Source of the DNA: an uncultured Lachnospiraceae bacterium
GTDB lineage: Bacteria > Bacillota > Clostridia > Lachnospirales > Lachnospiraceae
NCBI GenBank assembly: GCA_910577645.1
Contig: CAJTOL010000009.1
Coordinates: 1 to 56,906 of the forward strand
DNA length: 56,906 bases
Reading direction: 5' to 3'
Under the pieces are notes generated by a model, which saw only the letters and a list, made by a program, of their open reading frames with translations, was not told the DNA's origin and ran no database searches. The position numbers were made by a program, and so were the translations under genes. Shown here in pieces: positions 7,514-15,885 of the stretch. How positions within the stretch are numbered: position 1 is the first letter of the stretch; every line of letters starts with the position of its first letter.

Positions 7514-8371
7514 ATGGATATTAATTGGAAAAAAAACGGAGAATCGGAAGAACTGATTACCAGAATTCAGGCAGGGGTTCCTTACCTTTCCTTTTCTGCT
7601 CTGGAAAAAACCGGAATGGTAAAGCAGGGCTTTTCCACCCGCTATGGAGGTGTAAGCACCGGCTGCTATTCCTCTATGAACCTGTCCTATTCTCGGAAGG
7701 ATAAGCCGGAGCATGTCCTGGAAAATTACCGGCGTATGGCCAAAGCACTTGAAGTGGATATGGAAAAGATGGTGGTTTCCTGGCAGACCCATACTACCAA
7801 TGTACGTCTGGTGACAGAGAAAGATTTGGGAAAAGGAGTTTTGCGGGAGCGGGATTACAGGGATGTGGACGGTTTGATTACCAACATTCCCGGGATTACT
7901 TTGGTAACTTTTTATGCCGACTGTGTGCCTCTTTATATCCTGGATCCGGTTCACAAAGCCATCGGCCTGTCCCATTCCGGCTGGCGGGGCACGGTAAACC
8001 GCATGGGGGAGAAAACGTTAAAAGAAATGAACCTGGCATTTGGAACCAATCCACAGGACGTTACCGTCTGTATCGGCCCCAGCATCTGTAAGGACTGCTT
8101 TGAAGTGGGAGAAGAGGTTGCAGAGGAATTCCGTCAGGCTTTTTCTTCCCCCTGCTGGCCGGAGCTGTTTGAGCCGGGCAGAAAGGACGGAAAATACCAG
8201 TTGGATCTGTGGAGAGCCAACCAGATAGTATTTGCAGAGGCAGGTGTGGATCCTGCCCGGATCCACACCACCAATATCTGCACCAAATGCAATCCAAAAC
8301 ATCTGTTTTCCCACAGGGCAATGGGGGAGAACAGAGGGAATCTGGCGGCTTTCTTCTGCCTGTGCGACTAG
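7514..8371 (+). CDS. pgeF: Peptidoglycan editing factor PgeF (YlmD/DUF152, laccase-domain)
   Basis: A 285-residue protein of the multicopper polyphenol-oxidase-like fold. Metal-ligand motifs are QTHTTNVRLV, FYADCVPLYILDP and LSHSGWRGTVNRM. Members have been described as purine nucleoside phosphorylases/adenosine deaminases and, in E. coli, as correcting misincorporated peptidoglycan residues; which applies here is not shown. The N-terminal 40 residues carry GFSTRYGGVS, typical of the family. The gene converges on prs. Confidence 0.87.
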   Translation: MDINWKKNGESEELITRIQAGVPYLSFSALEKTGMVKQGFSTRYGGVSTGCYSSMNLSYSRKDKPEHVLENYRRMAKALEVDMEKMVVSWQTHTTNVRLVTEKDLGKGVLRERDYRDVDGLITNIPGITLVTFYADCVPLYILDPVHKAIGLSHSGWRGTVNRMGEKTLKEMNLAFGTNPQDVTVCIGPSICKDCFEVGEEVAEEFRQAFSSPCWPELFEPGRKDGKYQLDLWRANQIVFAEAGVDPARIHTTNICTKCNPKHLFSHRAMGENRGNLAAFFCLCD

Positions 8372-8412
8372 GCCGAAAGCCGGGCCGTCCTACATAACGT
8401 GTCTTTCGGCCT
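8370..8412. terminator. Convergent hairpin between pgeF and prs
   Basis: AGGCCGAAAG (8370-8379) and CTTTCGGCCT (8403-8412) form a perfect 10-bp stem with a 23-nt loop that spans the pgeF stop and the prs C-terminal codons. There is no long T run on either strand, so it may be a roadblock or weak bidirectional terminator. Confidence 0.5.
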
Positions 8413-9583
8413 GATACTTTTGCAAAAGCTTCTGGATCTTTTCTGTGGGAGACAGAGATGCGCTGATGGACACGTCATGGTTCAGGGAATTGATAATGGC
8501 GGCCATATACTTACTCATATCAGCCTCAAGATACCAGTCCCGGGTCAAAAGCTTTTGGGGGCGGTAATTTAAATTGGTGGTAATGACATAATCAATATAG
8601 CCTTTTTGGTAAAACTCATCAAACTTGTCCAGGCCGTTGGTAAAGAGGCCGAAGGTACAGCACACCACCACCTTTTTCGCCTTGCGCTCTTTCAGCTCTC
8701 TGGCAGTATCCAGCATACTTTCCCCGGAGGAAATCATGTCATCAATAATCAGCACGGTTTTACCTTCCACAGAGGAACCTAAAAATTCATGAGCCACAAT
8801 GGGATTGCGCCCGTCAATGATCTTAGAATAATCGCGGCGCTTATAAAACATTCCCATATCTACGCTTAAATTGTTGGCCAGATAAACGGCCCTGCTCATA
8901 GCGCCCTCGTCAGGGCTGATAATCATCAGATGCTCCTTATCAATCTTTAAGGTTTTGTCATAGGAAAACAAGGCTTTAATAAACTGGTAGGTAGGCATAA
9001 AATTGTTGAAACCGTTTAAAGGGATCGCATTCTGCACCCGGGGGTCGTGGGCGTCAAAGGTAATAATATTGGATACGCCCATATGAATCAGCTCTTGTAA
9101 AGCCATGGCGCAGTCCAGGGACTCCCTTTTGGAGCGCTTGTGCTGGCGTCCCTCATAAAGGAAGGGCATAATCACGTTGACCCTGTGGGCTGTGGCGCTG
9201 CATGCGCCCAGGATTCTTTTTAAATCTTGAAAATGGTCGTCAGGGGACATGTGGTTGGTATAGCCGTTGATAGAGTAGGTTAAGCTATAATTCGTAACAT
9301 CTGCAATAACAAAGATATCTGTGCCGCGGACAGACTCATCTAAAACGGCTTTGGCCTCTCCTGTGCCAAAACGGGGACAGGAGCACTTTAACAGATAAGA
9401 CTCTGCGTCATAACCCCGATAGTTTAAATCTTTTTTGCGGCGGATCAGCTCCTCGGTATCATTTTTCCGAAAGGTAATGATGTGCTCATTAACCTTTTCC
9501 GCCAGATCCTTGCAGCCTTCTAAGGCGGCCAGCTTCAGGGGTGCGACAGGCAGAGAATTCTGAAAAACATAAGTATTCTTCAT
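8390..9583 (-). CDS. prs: Ribose-phosphate pyrophosphokinase (PRPP synthetase), long form
   Basis: A 397-residue enzyme making PRPP from ribose 5-phosphate and ATP for nucleotide, histidine and tryptophan synthesis. It is about 80 residues longer than the usual 315, a form I associate with Lachnospiraceae. The PRPP-binding loop VLIIDDMISSGESM is clear, and IMPFLYEGRQHKRSKRESLD is the flexible region. Start: GGAGG (9591-9595) stands 7 nt from ATG at 9583 but only 1 nt from the in-frame ATG at 9589, so I choose 9583. It is the only minus-strand gene in the window and has its own promoter. Confidence 0.93.
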   Translation of the reverse strand: MKNTYVFQNSLPVAPLKLAALEGCKDLAEKVNEHIITFRKNDTEELIRRKKDLNYRGYDAESYLLKCSCPRFGTGEAKAVLDESVRGTDIFVIADVTNYSLTYSINGYTNHMSPDDHFQDLKRILGACSATAHRVNVIMPFLYEGRQHKRSKRESLDCAMALQELIHMGVSNIITFDAHDPRVQNAIPLNGFNNFMPTYQFIKALFSYDKTLKIDKEHLMIISPDEGAMSRAVYLANNLSVDMGMFYKRRDYSKIIDGRNPIVAHEFLGSSVEGKTVLIIDDMISSGESMLDTARELKERKAKKVVVCCTFGLFTNGLDKFDEFYQKGYIDYVITTNLNYRPQKLLTRDWYLEADMSKYMAAIINSLNHDVSISASLSPTEKIQKLLQKYQAERHVM

Positions 9584-9625
9584 TCTCATTCCTCCGTAAG
9601 AATTGTAGGACTACTTGTTACTTTT

Positions 9626-9655
9626 ATGTTACCATTTTTTGGGGATCAGCGTCAA
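9626..9655 (-). promoter_or_regulatory. SigA promoter of prs
   Basis: On the minus strand TTGACG (9655-9650), an 18-bp spacer and TAACAT (9631-9626) precede prs. It lies back to back with the promoter of the radical SAM gene. Confidence 0.5.
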
Positions 9656-9686
9656 TAGAAGAAGGGATTTTTTTCCAGGATTCAGC

Positions 9687-9715
9687 TTGTCAAAGACAGC
9701 CTGCTCCTGTATACT
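9687..9715 (+). promoter_or_regulatory. SigA promoter of DUF512-der-plsY-gpsA
   Basis: TTGTCA (9687-9692), 17-bp spacer, TATACT (9710-9715), with the start codon 23 nt downstream. Likely drives the four-gene set DUF512, der, plsY and gpsA. Confidence 0.75.
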
Positions 9716-9738
9716 AAAAGAAAAGAAAGGCAAATTTT

Positions 9739-11133
9739 ATGGCAAATGTATATAAAGGTCACCGGATTGCCGGCGTAGATCCGGGTTCCATTGCGGAAGA
9801 ACTGGAATTAGAAGCCGGAGACCTGCTGCTGACCATTAACGGTCAGGAAGTGGAAGATATTTTTGACTATCAATACCATGTAAACAGCCCGGCCATGACC
9901 ATGATCATCCGCAAGGCGGATGGGGAAGAGTGGGAACTGGACATTGAAAATGACTATGAGGATTTGGGCATTAATTTTGAAAACAGTCTGATGAGCGACT
10001 ACAGATCCTGCAGCAACAAATGTATTTTCTGTTTTATTGACCAGATGCCTCCGGGTATGCGGGATACCCTCTATTTTAAAGATGATGATTCCAGGCTCAG
10101 CTTTCTCCAGGGAAATTATGTAACCCTTACCAATATGAAAGAAAAGGACATTGACCGGATTATCCGGTTTAAGCTGTCCCCCATTAATATCTCCGTCCAC
10201 ACCACCAATCCGGAACTCCGCTGTGAAATGCTTCACAACCGGTTTGCCGGGGAATCTTTAAAATTAATAGACAGGCTTTATCAGGCAGGGACTCCCATGA
10301 ACGGCCAGATCGTTTTGTGCCGGGACATTAATGACAAAGAGGAATTAAACCGGACCATCAAAGACCTGAGCAAATACCTTCCATATATGGAGAGCGTATC
10401 CGTGGTTCCGGTAGGGCTTTCCAGGTTTCGGGAGGGGCTTTATCCCCTAAAGCCTTTTACCCAAAAAGAGGCGGAGGAAACTATTGATCTGATCGAATCC
10501 TGGCAGCGGCGGCTTTACGAAAAACACGGCACTCATTTTGTTCATGCCAGCGATGAGTTTTACATTTTGGCAAAACGTCCTCTTCCGGAAGAAAGCCGCT
10601 ATGACGGATATCCTCAATTGGAAAACGGCGTGGGCATGCTGAGACTTTTGGAATCGGAAGTGACAGAAGCCCTGGAAGAAAAAGCGGCAGGGGAAAATCC
10701 GGATTCGGTGAAGGGGGAGATTTCCCTTGCCACCGGATGTCTTGCCTACCCTTATATGAAACAATACTTAACCTCTATAGAAAGCGCTTTTCCCGGCCGC
10801 AGAGTTCATCTTTATGCCATCCAAAACCGCTTTTTCGGGGAAGAGATCACGGTAGCCGGGCTTATTACCGGACAGGATATTATAGCCCAGCTAAAGGATA
10901 AAGAGCTGGGAGAGTGTCTGCTCCTTCCTGCCTGTATGTTCCGAAGCGGAGAGGAAGTATTTTTAGATGATGTGACCCGGACTGACGTACAAAATGCTTT
11001 ACAAGTCCCGGTCCATATAGTAAAATCAAGCGGACATGACCTGGTGGAGGCGGTTCTTCACCCGGAGGCAAAGGATGAACTGCCTGTTTATGAGGGATAT
11101 GAACCGGAGAGTGTTGTATTTAAGGGAGAATAA
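9739..11133 (+). CDS. PDZ and radical SAM protein, DUF512 family
   Basis: A 464-residue protein of unknown function that is conserved in Firmicutes directly before der. The N-terminus is PDZ-like (residues 5-60, with LEAGDLLLTINGQEV). The radical SAM cluster is Cys91-x3-Cys95-x2-Cys98 in CSNKCIFCF, followed by DQMPPGMRDTLYFKDDD. The C-terminal DUF512 domain contains SLATGCLAYPYM and further cysteines (LLPACMFRSGEEVFLDDVT), which could hold a second cluster. The substrate is unknown. The genomic link to the ribosome-assembly GTPase Der suggests a translation-related role (inference). Confidence 0.88.
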   Translation: MANVYKGHRIAGVDPGSIAEELELEAGDLLLTINGQEVEDIFDYQYHVNSPAMTMIIRKADGEEWELDIENDYEDLGINFENSLMSDYRSCSNKCIFCFIDQMPPGMRDTLYFKDDDSRLSFLQGNYVTLTNMKEKDIDRIIRFKLSPINISVHTTNPELRCEMLHNRFAGESLKLIDRLYQAGTPMNGQIVLCRDINDKEELNRTIKDLSKYLPYMESVSVVPVGLSRFREGLYPLKPFTQKEAEETIDLIESWQRRLYEKHGTHFVHASDEFYILAKRPLPEESRYDGYPQLENGVGMLRLLESEVTEALEEKAAGENPDSVKGEISLATGCLAYPYMKQYLTSIESAFPGRRVHLYAIQNRFFGEEITVAGLITGQDIIAQLKDKELGECLLLPACMFRSGEEVFLDDVTRTDVQNALQVPVHIVKSSGHDLVEAVLHPEAKDELPVYEGYEPESVVFKGE

Positions 11134-11178
11134 ATTCCTTTCTCCGGGGTTTGGGCAGTTTAATAAGAAGGAGGCAAT

Positions 11179-12507
11179 ATGAGCAAACCGGTAGTGGCAA
11201 TCGTAGGCCGCCCCAATGTGGGCAAGTCTACGCTGTTTAATGTTCTGGCGGGGGAAGCCATTTCCATTGTAAAAGATACGCCAGGAGTAACCAGGGATCG
11301 GATTTATGCGGACTGTACCTGGCTGGATATGAATTTTACTTTAATTGATACCGGCGGCATTGAACCGGACAGTAAGGATATTATTTTGTCCCAGATGCGG
11401 GAGCAGGCGGAGATCGCCATTGATACCGCAGATGTGATTATTTTTATTGTAGATGTGCGTCAGGGGCTTCAGGATGCAGATTCCAAAGTGGCGGATCTGC
11501 TGAGAAAATCCCGCAAGCCGGTAATATTAGCGGTGAACAAAGTAGACAGCATCCAAAAGTTTGGCAACGATGTCTACGAGTTTTATAATCTGGGAATTGG
11601 AGATCCCGTTCCGGTATCCGCCGCTTCCCGGCTGGGAATCGGGGATTTGCTGGACGAGGTTGCCAGGCATTTTACCCCGGAGCAGCTGGAAGAGGATGAG
11701 GATGACAGGCCCCGTATCGCTGTAGTAGGAAAACCTAATGTGGGGAAGTCCTCCCTGATTAATAAGCTCCTTGGAGAAAACCGGGTTATCGTATCCGACA
11801 TAGCCGGTACCACCAGAGATGCCATTGATACGGAGATCTCGCATAACGGCACAGATTATGTCTTTATTGACACAGCCGGGCTCCGGCGGAAAAGCAAGAT
11901 TAAAGAGGATCTGGAACGGTACAGCATTATCCGCACCGTAACCGCCGTGGAGCGGGCCGATGTAGTGGTGGTGCTTATTGATGCCGTAGAAGGGGTTACG
12001 GAGCAGGATGCGAAAATTGCCGGTATTGCCCATGACAGAGGCAAAGGGGTGATTATAGCGGTGAATAAATGGGATGCCATTGAGAAAAACGACAAAACCA
12101 TTTATGAATACACCAACAAGATCAAAGAAGTCCTGGCTTATATGCCCTATGCGGAATATCTGTTTATCTCCGCACAGACGGGGCAGCGGCTTAATAAGCT
12201 GTTTGATTTAATTGATATGGTTCGTGAAAACCAGAATTTAAGGATTGCAACTGGCGTCCTCAATGAGATCATGATGGAGGCGGTGGCTATGCAGCAGCCC
12301 CCTTCAGACAAGGGTAAGCGTTTAAAACTTTACTATATGACTCAGGTGTCAGTAAAGCCCCCCACCTTCGTGATCTTTGTAAACGACAGGGAACTGATGC
12401 ACTTTTCTTACACCAGGTATCTGGAAAATAAAATTCGGGAGGCATTCGGATTTCGGGGAACCGCCCTTCGGTTCTTAATCAGGGAGAGAAAAGCAAAGGA
12501 GCAGTGA
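11179..12507 (+). CDS. der: Ribosome assembly GTPase Der (EngA)
   Basis: A 442-residue double-GTPase acting in 50S subunit maturation. The first G domain begins with GRPNVGKSTLFN (residues 8-19) and has DTGG. The second begins with GKPNVGKSSLIN near residue 182 and has DTAGLRRKSK. A C-terminal KH-like domain ends with ENKIREAFGFRGTALRFLIR. Length is normal. AGGAGG stands before ATG 11179. Confidence 0.97.
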   Translation: MSKPVVAIVGRPNVGKSTLFNVLAGEAISIVKDTPGVTRDRIYADCTWLDMNFTLIDTGGIEPDSKDIILSQMREQAEIAIDTADVIIFIVDVRQGLQDADSKVADLLRKSRKPVILAVNKVDSIQKFGNDVYEFYNLGIGDPVPVSAASRLGIGDLLDEVARHFTPEQLEEDEDDRPRIAVVGKPNVGKSSLINKLLGENRVIVSDIAGTTRDAIDTEISHNGTDYVFIDTAGLRRKSKIKEDLERYSIIRTVTAVERADVVVVLIDAVEGVTEQDAKIAGIAHDRGKGVIIAVNKWDAIEKNDKTIYEYTNKIKEVLAYMPYAEYLFISAQTGQRLNKLFDLIDMVRENQNLRIATGVLNEIMMEAVAMQQPPSDKGKRLKLYYMTQVSVKPPTFVIFVNDRELMHFSYTRYLENKIREAFGFRGTALRFLIRERKAKEQ

Positions 12508-12509
12508 AT

Positions 12510-13184
12510 ATGGAGAGGGTAATTTGTCTGGGAATCGGTTATCTGTTCGGTTTAATTCAGACCGGATACTTTTACGGCAAGGCTCAGGGAGTAGACATCC
12601 GTCAGCATGGAAGCGGCAATTCCGGCGCTACCAACACCCTCCGGGTGTTGGGAAAAAAGGCAGGGCTTATTGTATTTTTAGGGGACTTTTTAAAGGCTTT
12701 GATTCCCTGTGTTCTGGTAAAGCTTTTTTGGGGAGACGGGGCGCTCTACAGCCATGTGCTGCTGCTTTATACCGGTTTCGGCGTTACGCTGGGACATAAT
12801 TATCCTTTTTACCTGGGCTTTAAAGGAGGGAAGGGGATTGCTGTCATGGCCGGGATTTTAGTGGCCAGTGACCTGCGGATCACTCTGGTATGCGCTGCTG
12901 TCTTTATAGGCTGCGTTGCCATTACCCGGTTCGTATCCCTGGGCTCTCTTTTGGTGGCAACGATTTTCTGGTCCATGACAGCCTGGTTTACCCTGACAGG
13001 AAGCTACGGCGCCGCTGCTTTCCATGATATTTCCGGCATGACCTCCATGAATACTTCCGCTATAAAAACAGAGTGTATTGCGGTAGCCTTCGTCATTGCC
13101 GCTATGGCATTCTGGCGTCACCGGGCCAATATCGGCCGCCTGCTTCGCGGCACGGAAAATAAGCTGGGGGCAAAAAAATCCTGA
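12510..13184 (+). CDS. plsY: Glycerol-3-phosphate acyltransferase PlsY
   Basis: A 224-residue integral membrane enzyme transferring acyl groups from acyl-phosphate to glycerol 3-phosphate, the first step of phospholipid synthesis. Motifs HGSGNSGATNTLRVLGKKAG and GHNYPFYLGFKGGKGIAV are the substrate sites, set among about five to six hydrophobic helices. ATG 12510 lies 8 nt after AAAGGAG (12495-12501). A GTG at 12504 overlaps the der stop but is too close to that site. Slightly longer than the usual 195-215. Confidence 0.94.
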   Translation: MERVICLGIGYLFGLIQTGYFYGKAQGVDIRQHGSGNSGATNTLRVLGKKAGLIVFLGDFLKALIPCVLVKLFWGDGALYSHVLLLYTGFGVTLGHNYPFYLGFKGGKGIAVMAGILVASDLRITLVCAAVFIGCVAITRFVSLGSLLVATIFWSMTAWFTLTGSYGAAAFHDISGMTSMNTSAIKTECIAVAFVIAAMAFWRHRANIGRLLRGTENKLGAKKS

Positions 13185-13221
13185 TTCTGTCAGGCAAAAT
13201 AAGATATAAGGAGATTTTCAT

Positions 13222-14232
13222 ATGGCAAACATCGGGGTAATCGGTTCGGGAACCTGGGGAACCGCCCTGGCAGTACTTTTAGTACAAAATGGCTGCCAGG
13301 CAACGTTATGGTCCGCCTTTGAGGATGAGGCAAAAGTGCTTTGCACCGCCAGAAAGCATCCCAATCTGCCGGATGCAGTGATTCCGCAGCAAATGGAAAT
13401 TACTACGGATTTAAAAAAGGCCATGGAGGACAAAGACATTCTGGTTCTGGCCGTTCCCTCTATTTTTGTCCGCCAGACTGCGGCAAAAATGGCTTCCCAC
13501 TGCAGAGAAGGTCAGATTATCGTTAATGTGGCAAAAGGAATTGAGGAGAAGAGCCTGAAGGTACTTTCACAGGTAATTGAAGATGAGCTTCCCATGGCAG
13601 ATGTAGCGGTCCTTTCCGGTCCCAGCCATGCGGAGGAAGTAAGCCGGTTTCTTCCCACCACCTGTGTGGCAGGCGCTCACTCAAAAGCTACTGCGGAGGC
13701 CATTCAGAAGGTATTTATGAGCCAGGCTTTCCGGGTATACACAAGCCCGGATATGATAGGAATTGAACTGGGGGCTGCCCTTAAAAATGTGATTGCCCTG
13801 GCGGCCGGTATTGCAGACGGCCTTGGCTATGGGGACAATACCAAGGCCGCCCTGATTACCAGAGGAATCGCAGAGATCAGCCGCCTTGGCACTGTTATGG
13901 GAGGAAAGCCCCAGACCTTTGCAGGCCTTTCCGGAACCGGAGACTTAATCGTCACCTGCGCCAGCGTCCACAGCCGCAACCGCCGGGCCGGTATCCTTAT
14001 GGGAAAAGGTTATTCCATGGAAGAGGCCATGAAGGAGGTAAAGATGGTGGTGGAAGGCGTATATTCTGCCAAGGCCGCCCTGGCTTTATCTCAAAAGTAC
14101 CAGGTTCCCATGCCCATTGTAGAGCAGGTCAATCAGATTTTATTTGCAGGCAAGCCTGCAGGGGAGGCAGTCCATGATCTGATGTTAAGGCACCGCCAGA
14201 TAGAAAGCCAGGAACTGCTCTGGGAAAAGTAA
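13222..14232 (+). CDS. gpsA: Glycerol-3-phosphate dehydrogenase [NAD(P)+]
   Basis: A 336-residue cytosolic enzyme reducing dihydroxyacetone phosphate to sn-glycerol 3-phosphate, the substrate of PlsY encoded just upstream. It has the N-terminal Rossmann loop GSGTWGTALA, the catalytic lysine segment GAALKNVIALAAGIADGLGYGDNTKAALITRG, and GLSGTGDLIVTC. Adjacent plsY and gpsA give a lipid-precursor pair. Confidence 0.96.
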   Translation: MANIGVIGSGTWGTALAVLLVQNGCQATLWSAFEDEAKVLCTARKHPNLPDAVIPQQMEITTDLKKAMEDKDILVLAVPSIFVRQTAAKMASHCREGQIIVNVAKGIEEKSLKVLSQVIEDELPMADVAVLSGPSHAEEVSRFLPTTCVAGAHSKATAEAIQKVFMSQAFRVYTSPDMIGIELGAALKNVIALAAGIADGLGYGDNTKAALITRGIAEISRLGTVMGGKPQTFAGLSGTGDLIVTCASVHSRNRRAGILMGKGYSMEEAMKEVKMVVEGVYSAKAALALSQKYQVPMPIVEQVNQILFAGKPAGEAVHDLMLRHRQIESQELLWEK

Positions 14233-14360
14233 ACCTTCACGGGCCCGGCAGCGGGACTTTCAAAGTAAAAAAGGATAACCCGCTGGAATGGCATATATAA
14301 ATTTTACTTATAATAAAGTGGATTTTTGCAGGAAAATCAAAAAATAAGAGCGAGAAACGG

Positions 14361-14389
14361 TTGACAACCTCCTGATTACTCACTATAAT
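14361..14389 (+). promoter_or_regulatory. Strong SigA promoter of livJHMGF
   Basis: TTGACA (14361-14366), 17-bp spacer, TATAAT (14384-14389): a perfect consensus. The mRNA should start near 14396, leaving a leader of about 155 nt before livJ. The 128 nt between gpsA and this promoter hold only a possible hairpin (GCGGG 14251-14255 with CCCGC 14279-14283, no T run), so gpsA termination there is uncertain. Confidence 0.88.
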
Positions 14390-14393
14390 TTAT

Positions 14394-14496
14394 AAAAGCT
14401 TTCAAGCGGCGGCTTTTAGGCGAAAACTGGCAGTATTCCAGCAGGCCAAAGCCGTTTTCGCGTTCCGGGGGTGTACGCACGGAGCGAACAATGTTC
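14394..14496 (+). promoter_or_regulatory. Structured 5' leader of livJ (candidate regulatory RNA)
   Basis: Three hairpins follow the promoter. The first is AAAAGC with GCTTTT (14394-14417). The second is a bulged stem, GCGAAAAC plus GGC with GCC plus GTTTTCGC (14420-14461), enclosing CTGG/CCAG. The third is GTTC..GAAC (14462-14489), with GTG-TACG-CAC inside. CGGCTTT (14410-14416) can instead pair with AAAGCCG (14448-14454), which would break the first two. No T-box motif, intrinsic terminator or riboswitch class that I recognise is visible. Together with the promoter and flanks this accounts for the 317-nt gap between gpsA and livJ. Confidence 0.5.
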
Positions 14497-14549
14497 TCTG
14501 TTGCATAAACACTCAATGGGATGTGAAGAAAAAAGAGGAGGAAATAATT

Positions 14550-15791
14550 ATGAAAAAAAGATTTTTTAGCTTGGCTCTGGCAGCCGCAATGGCTGCTTCT
14601 TTAACCGCATGCGGCGGCTCTGGAGACACGGCGACTACTACTCAGGCTCCGACGGCAGATGCAGCAGGAACAGAAAGCACGGCAGCATCTGCAGCAGAAA
14701 CAGAGGCTCCAACAGCAGATGCAGGCGCAACCTGGAAAATCGGCGCAATCGGCCCCTTAACCGGCGGCGCTGCTATTTATGGCAATGCGGTAGTAAACGG
14801 CGCTCAGATTGCAGTAGATGAGATCAACGCAGCAGGCGGTATCAACGGTTTTCAGATTGAGTATATGAGCGCTGACGACGAGCATGACGCAGAAAAGGCA
14901 GTAAACGCTTACAACAGCTTAAAAGATAAGGGCATGCAGCTGTTAGTCGGAACCACTACCTCTAACCCCTGTATTGCAGTTGCAGATAAGACTGCAGCAG
15001 ACAATATGTTCCAGTTAACTCCCTCCGGTTCTGCCGTAGAGTGTGCGGCAAACCCTAACGTATTCCGCGTTTGCTTCTCTGACCCGGATCAGGGAGCTGC
15101 TTCTGCAAAATACATCGGCGAGCATAAGCTGGCTACCAAGATTGCAGTGATTTACGACAGCTCTGATGTTTACTCCAGCGGTATCTATGCAAAGTTTGCA
15201 GCAGAGGCTGCTAACCAGGGCTTAGAGATCGTTGCCGAAGAAGCATTTACCGCAGACACCAACAAAGACTTTACCACCCAGCTGCAGAAGGCTAAGGATG
15301 CCGGCGCTGAGTTAGTATTCCTTCCTTTCTATTATACCGAGGCTGCTCTGGTTCTGACCCAGGCAAATACCATGGGCTGGGATCCCTTATTCTTTGGATG
15401 TGACGGTATGGACGGTATTTTAGGCGTTAAGAACTTTGATACCAGCCTGGCAGAAGGCCTGATGCTGTTAACTCCTTTTGCAGCAGACGCAGAGGATGAT
15501 TTGACTGTAAGCTTTGTAACTACCTATAAAGAGAAGTACGGCGATATTCCCAACCAGTTTGCAGCAGATTCCTATGACGCTGTATACGCAATTAAAGCAG
15601 CTTTAGAGGATGCAAATGCAAATCCGGAAATGAGTGTGTCTGATATTTGTGAGGCTGCAAAGGCTTCTATGGTTAAGATTTCTGTAGACGGCCTTACCGG
15701 CGCAGGGATGACCTGGAACGCAGAGGGCGAGCCTTCCAAGGAGCCCAAGGCTGTAAAGATTGAGGGGGGAGCTTACGTTTCCATGGAATAA
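14550..15791 (+). CDS. livJ: Branched-chain amino-acid ABC transporter, substrate-binding lipoprotein
   Basis: A 413-residue extracellular binding protein for leucine, isoleucine or valine (or a related amino acid). The lipoprotein signal ends in LTAC with Cys21 as the lipidation site, followed by a Thr/Ala/Glu-rich linker to about residue 65. The periplasmic-binding fold type I begins at WKIGAIGPLTGGAAIYG. ATG 14550 follows AGAGGAGG (14534-14541); an upstream GTG at 14523 is rejected. It is the first gene of livJHMGF, has a strong promoter and is followed by a hairpin, fitting high expression. Confidence 0.93.
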   Translation: MKKRFFSLALAAAMAASLTACGGSGDTATTTQAPTADAAGTESTAASAAETEAPTADAGATWKIGAIGPLTGGAAIYGNAVVNGAQIAVDEINAAGGINGFQIEYMSADDEHDAEKAVNAYNSLKDKGMQLLVGTTTSNPCIAVADKTAADNMFQLTPSGSAVECAANPNVFRVCFSDPDQGAASAKYIGEHKLATKIAVIYDSSDVYSSGIYAKFAAEAANQGLEIVAEEAFTADTNKDFTTQLQKAKDAGAELVFLPFYYTEAALVLTQANTMGWDPLFFGCDGMDGILGVKNFDTSLAEGLMLLTPFAADAEDDLTVSFVTTYKEKYGDIPNQFAADSYDAVYAIKAALEDANANPEMSVSDICEAAKASMVKISVDGLTGAGMTWNAEGEPSKEPKAVKIEGGAYVSME

Positions 15792-15829
15792 TGGATTTGT
15801 ATGATCTCCAATAACACAAAAACCCACAG

Positions 15830-15857
15830 GAGGGTTGTCAGGAGACAACCCTCTTTC
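15830..15857 (+). terminator. Stem-loop between livJ and livH
   Basis: A perfect 10-bp stem (GAGGGTTGTC 15830-15839 with GACAACCCTC 15844-15853) has an AGGA loop followed by TTTC. The short T run suggests partial termination or a 3' mRNA-stabilising structure that leaves more livJ than permease mRNA. Confidence 0.7.
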
Positions 15858-15885
15858 AGCATGAAAAATAAGAGGTGTAACACAA

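Noticed and set aside
14486..14496. GAAC-AAT-GTTC as a second LexA box in the livJ leader
   Set aside because: The spacer is 3 nt, not 4, and it lies about 90 nt downstream of the predicted transcription start as part of an RNA hairpin region.
14394..14549. T-box or ykkC-type riboswitch before livJ
   Set aside because: I find no TGGNACC T-box sequence, no terminator/antiterminator pair and no match to the ykkC core by eye.
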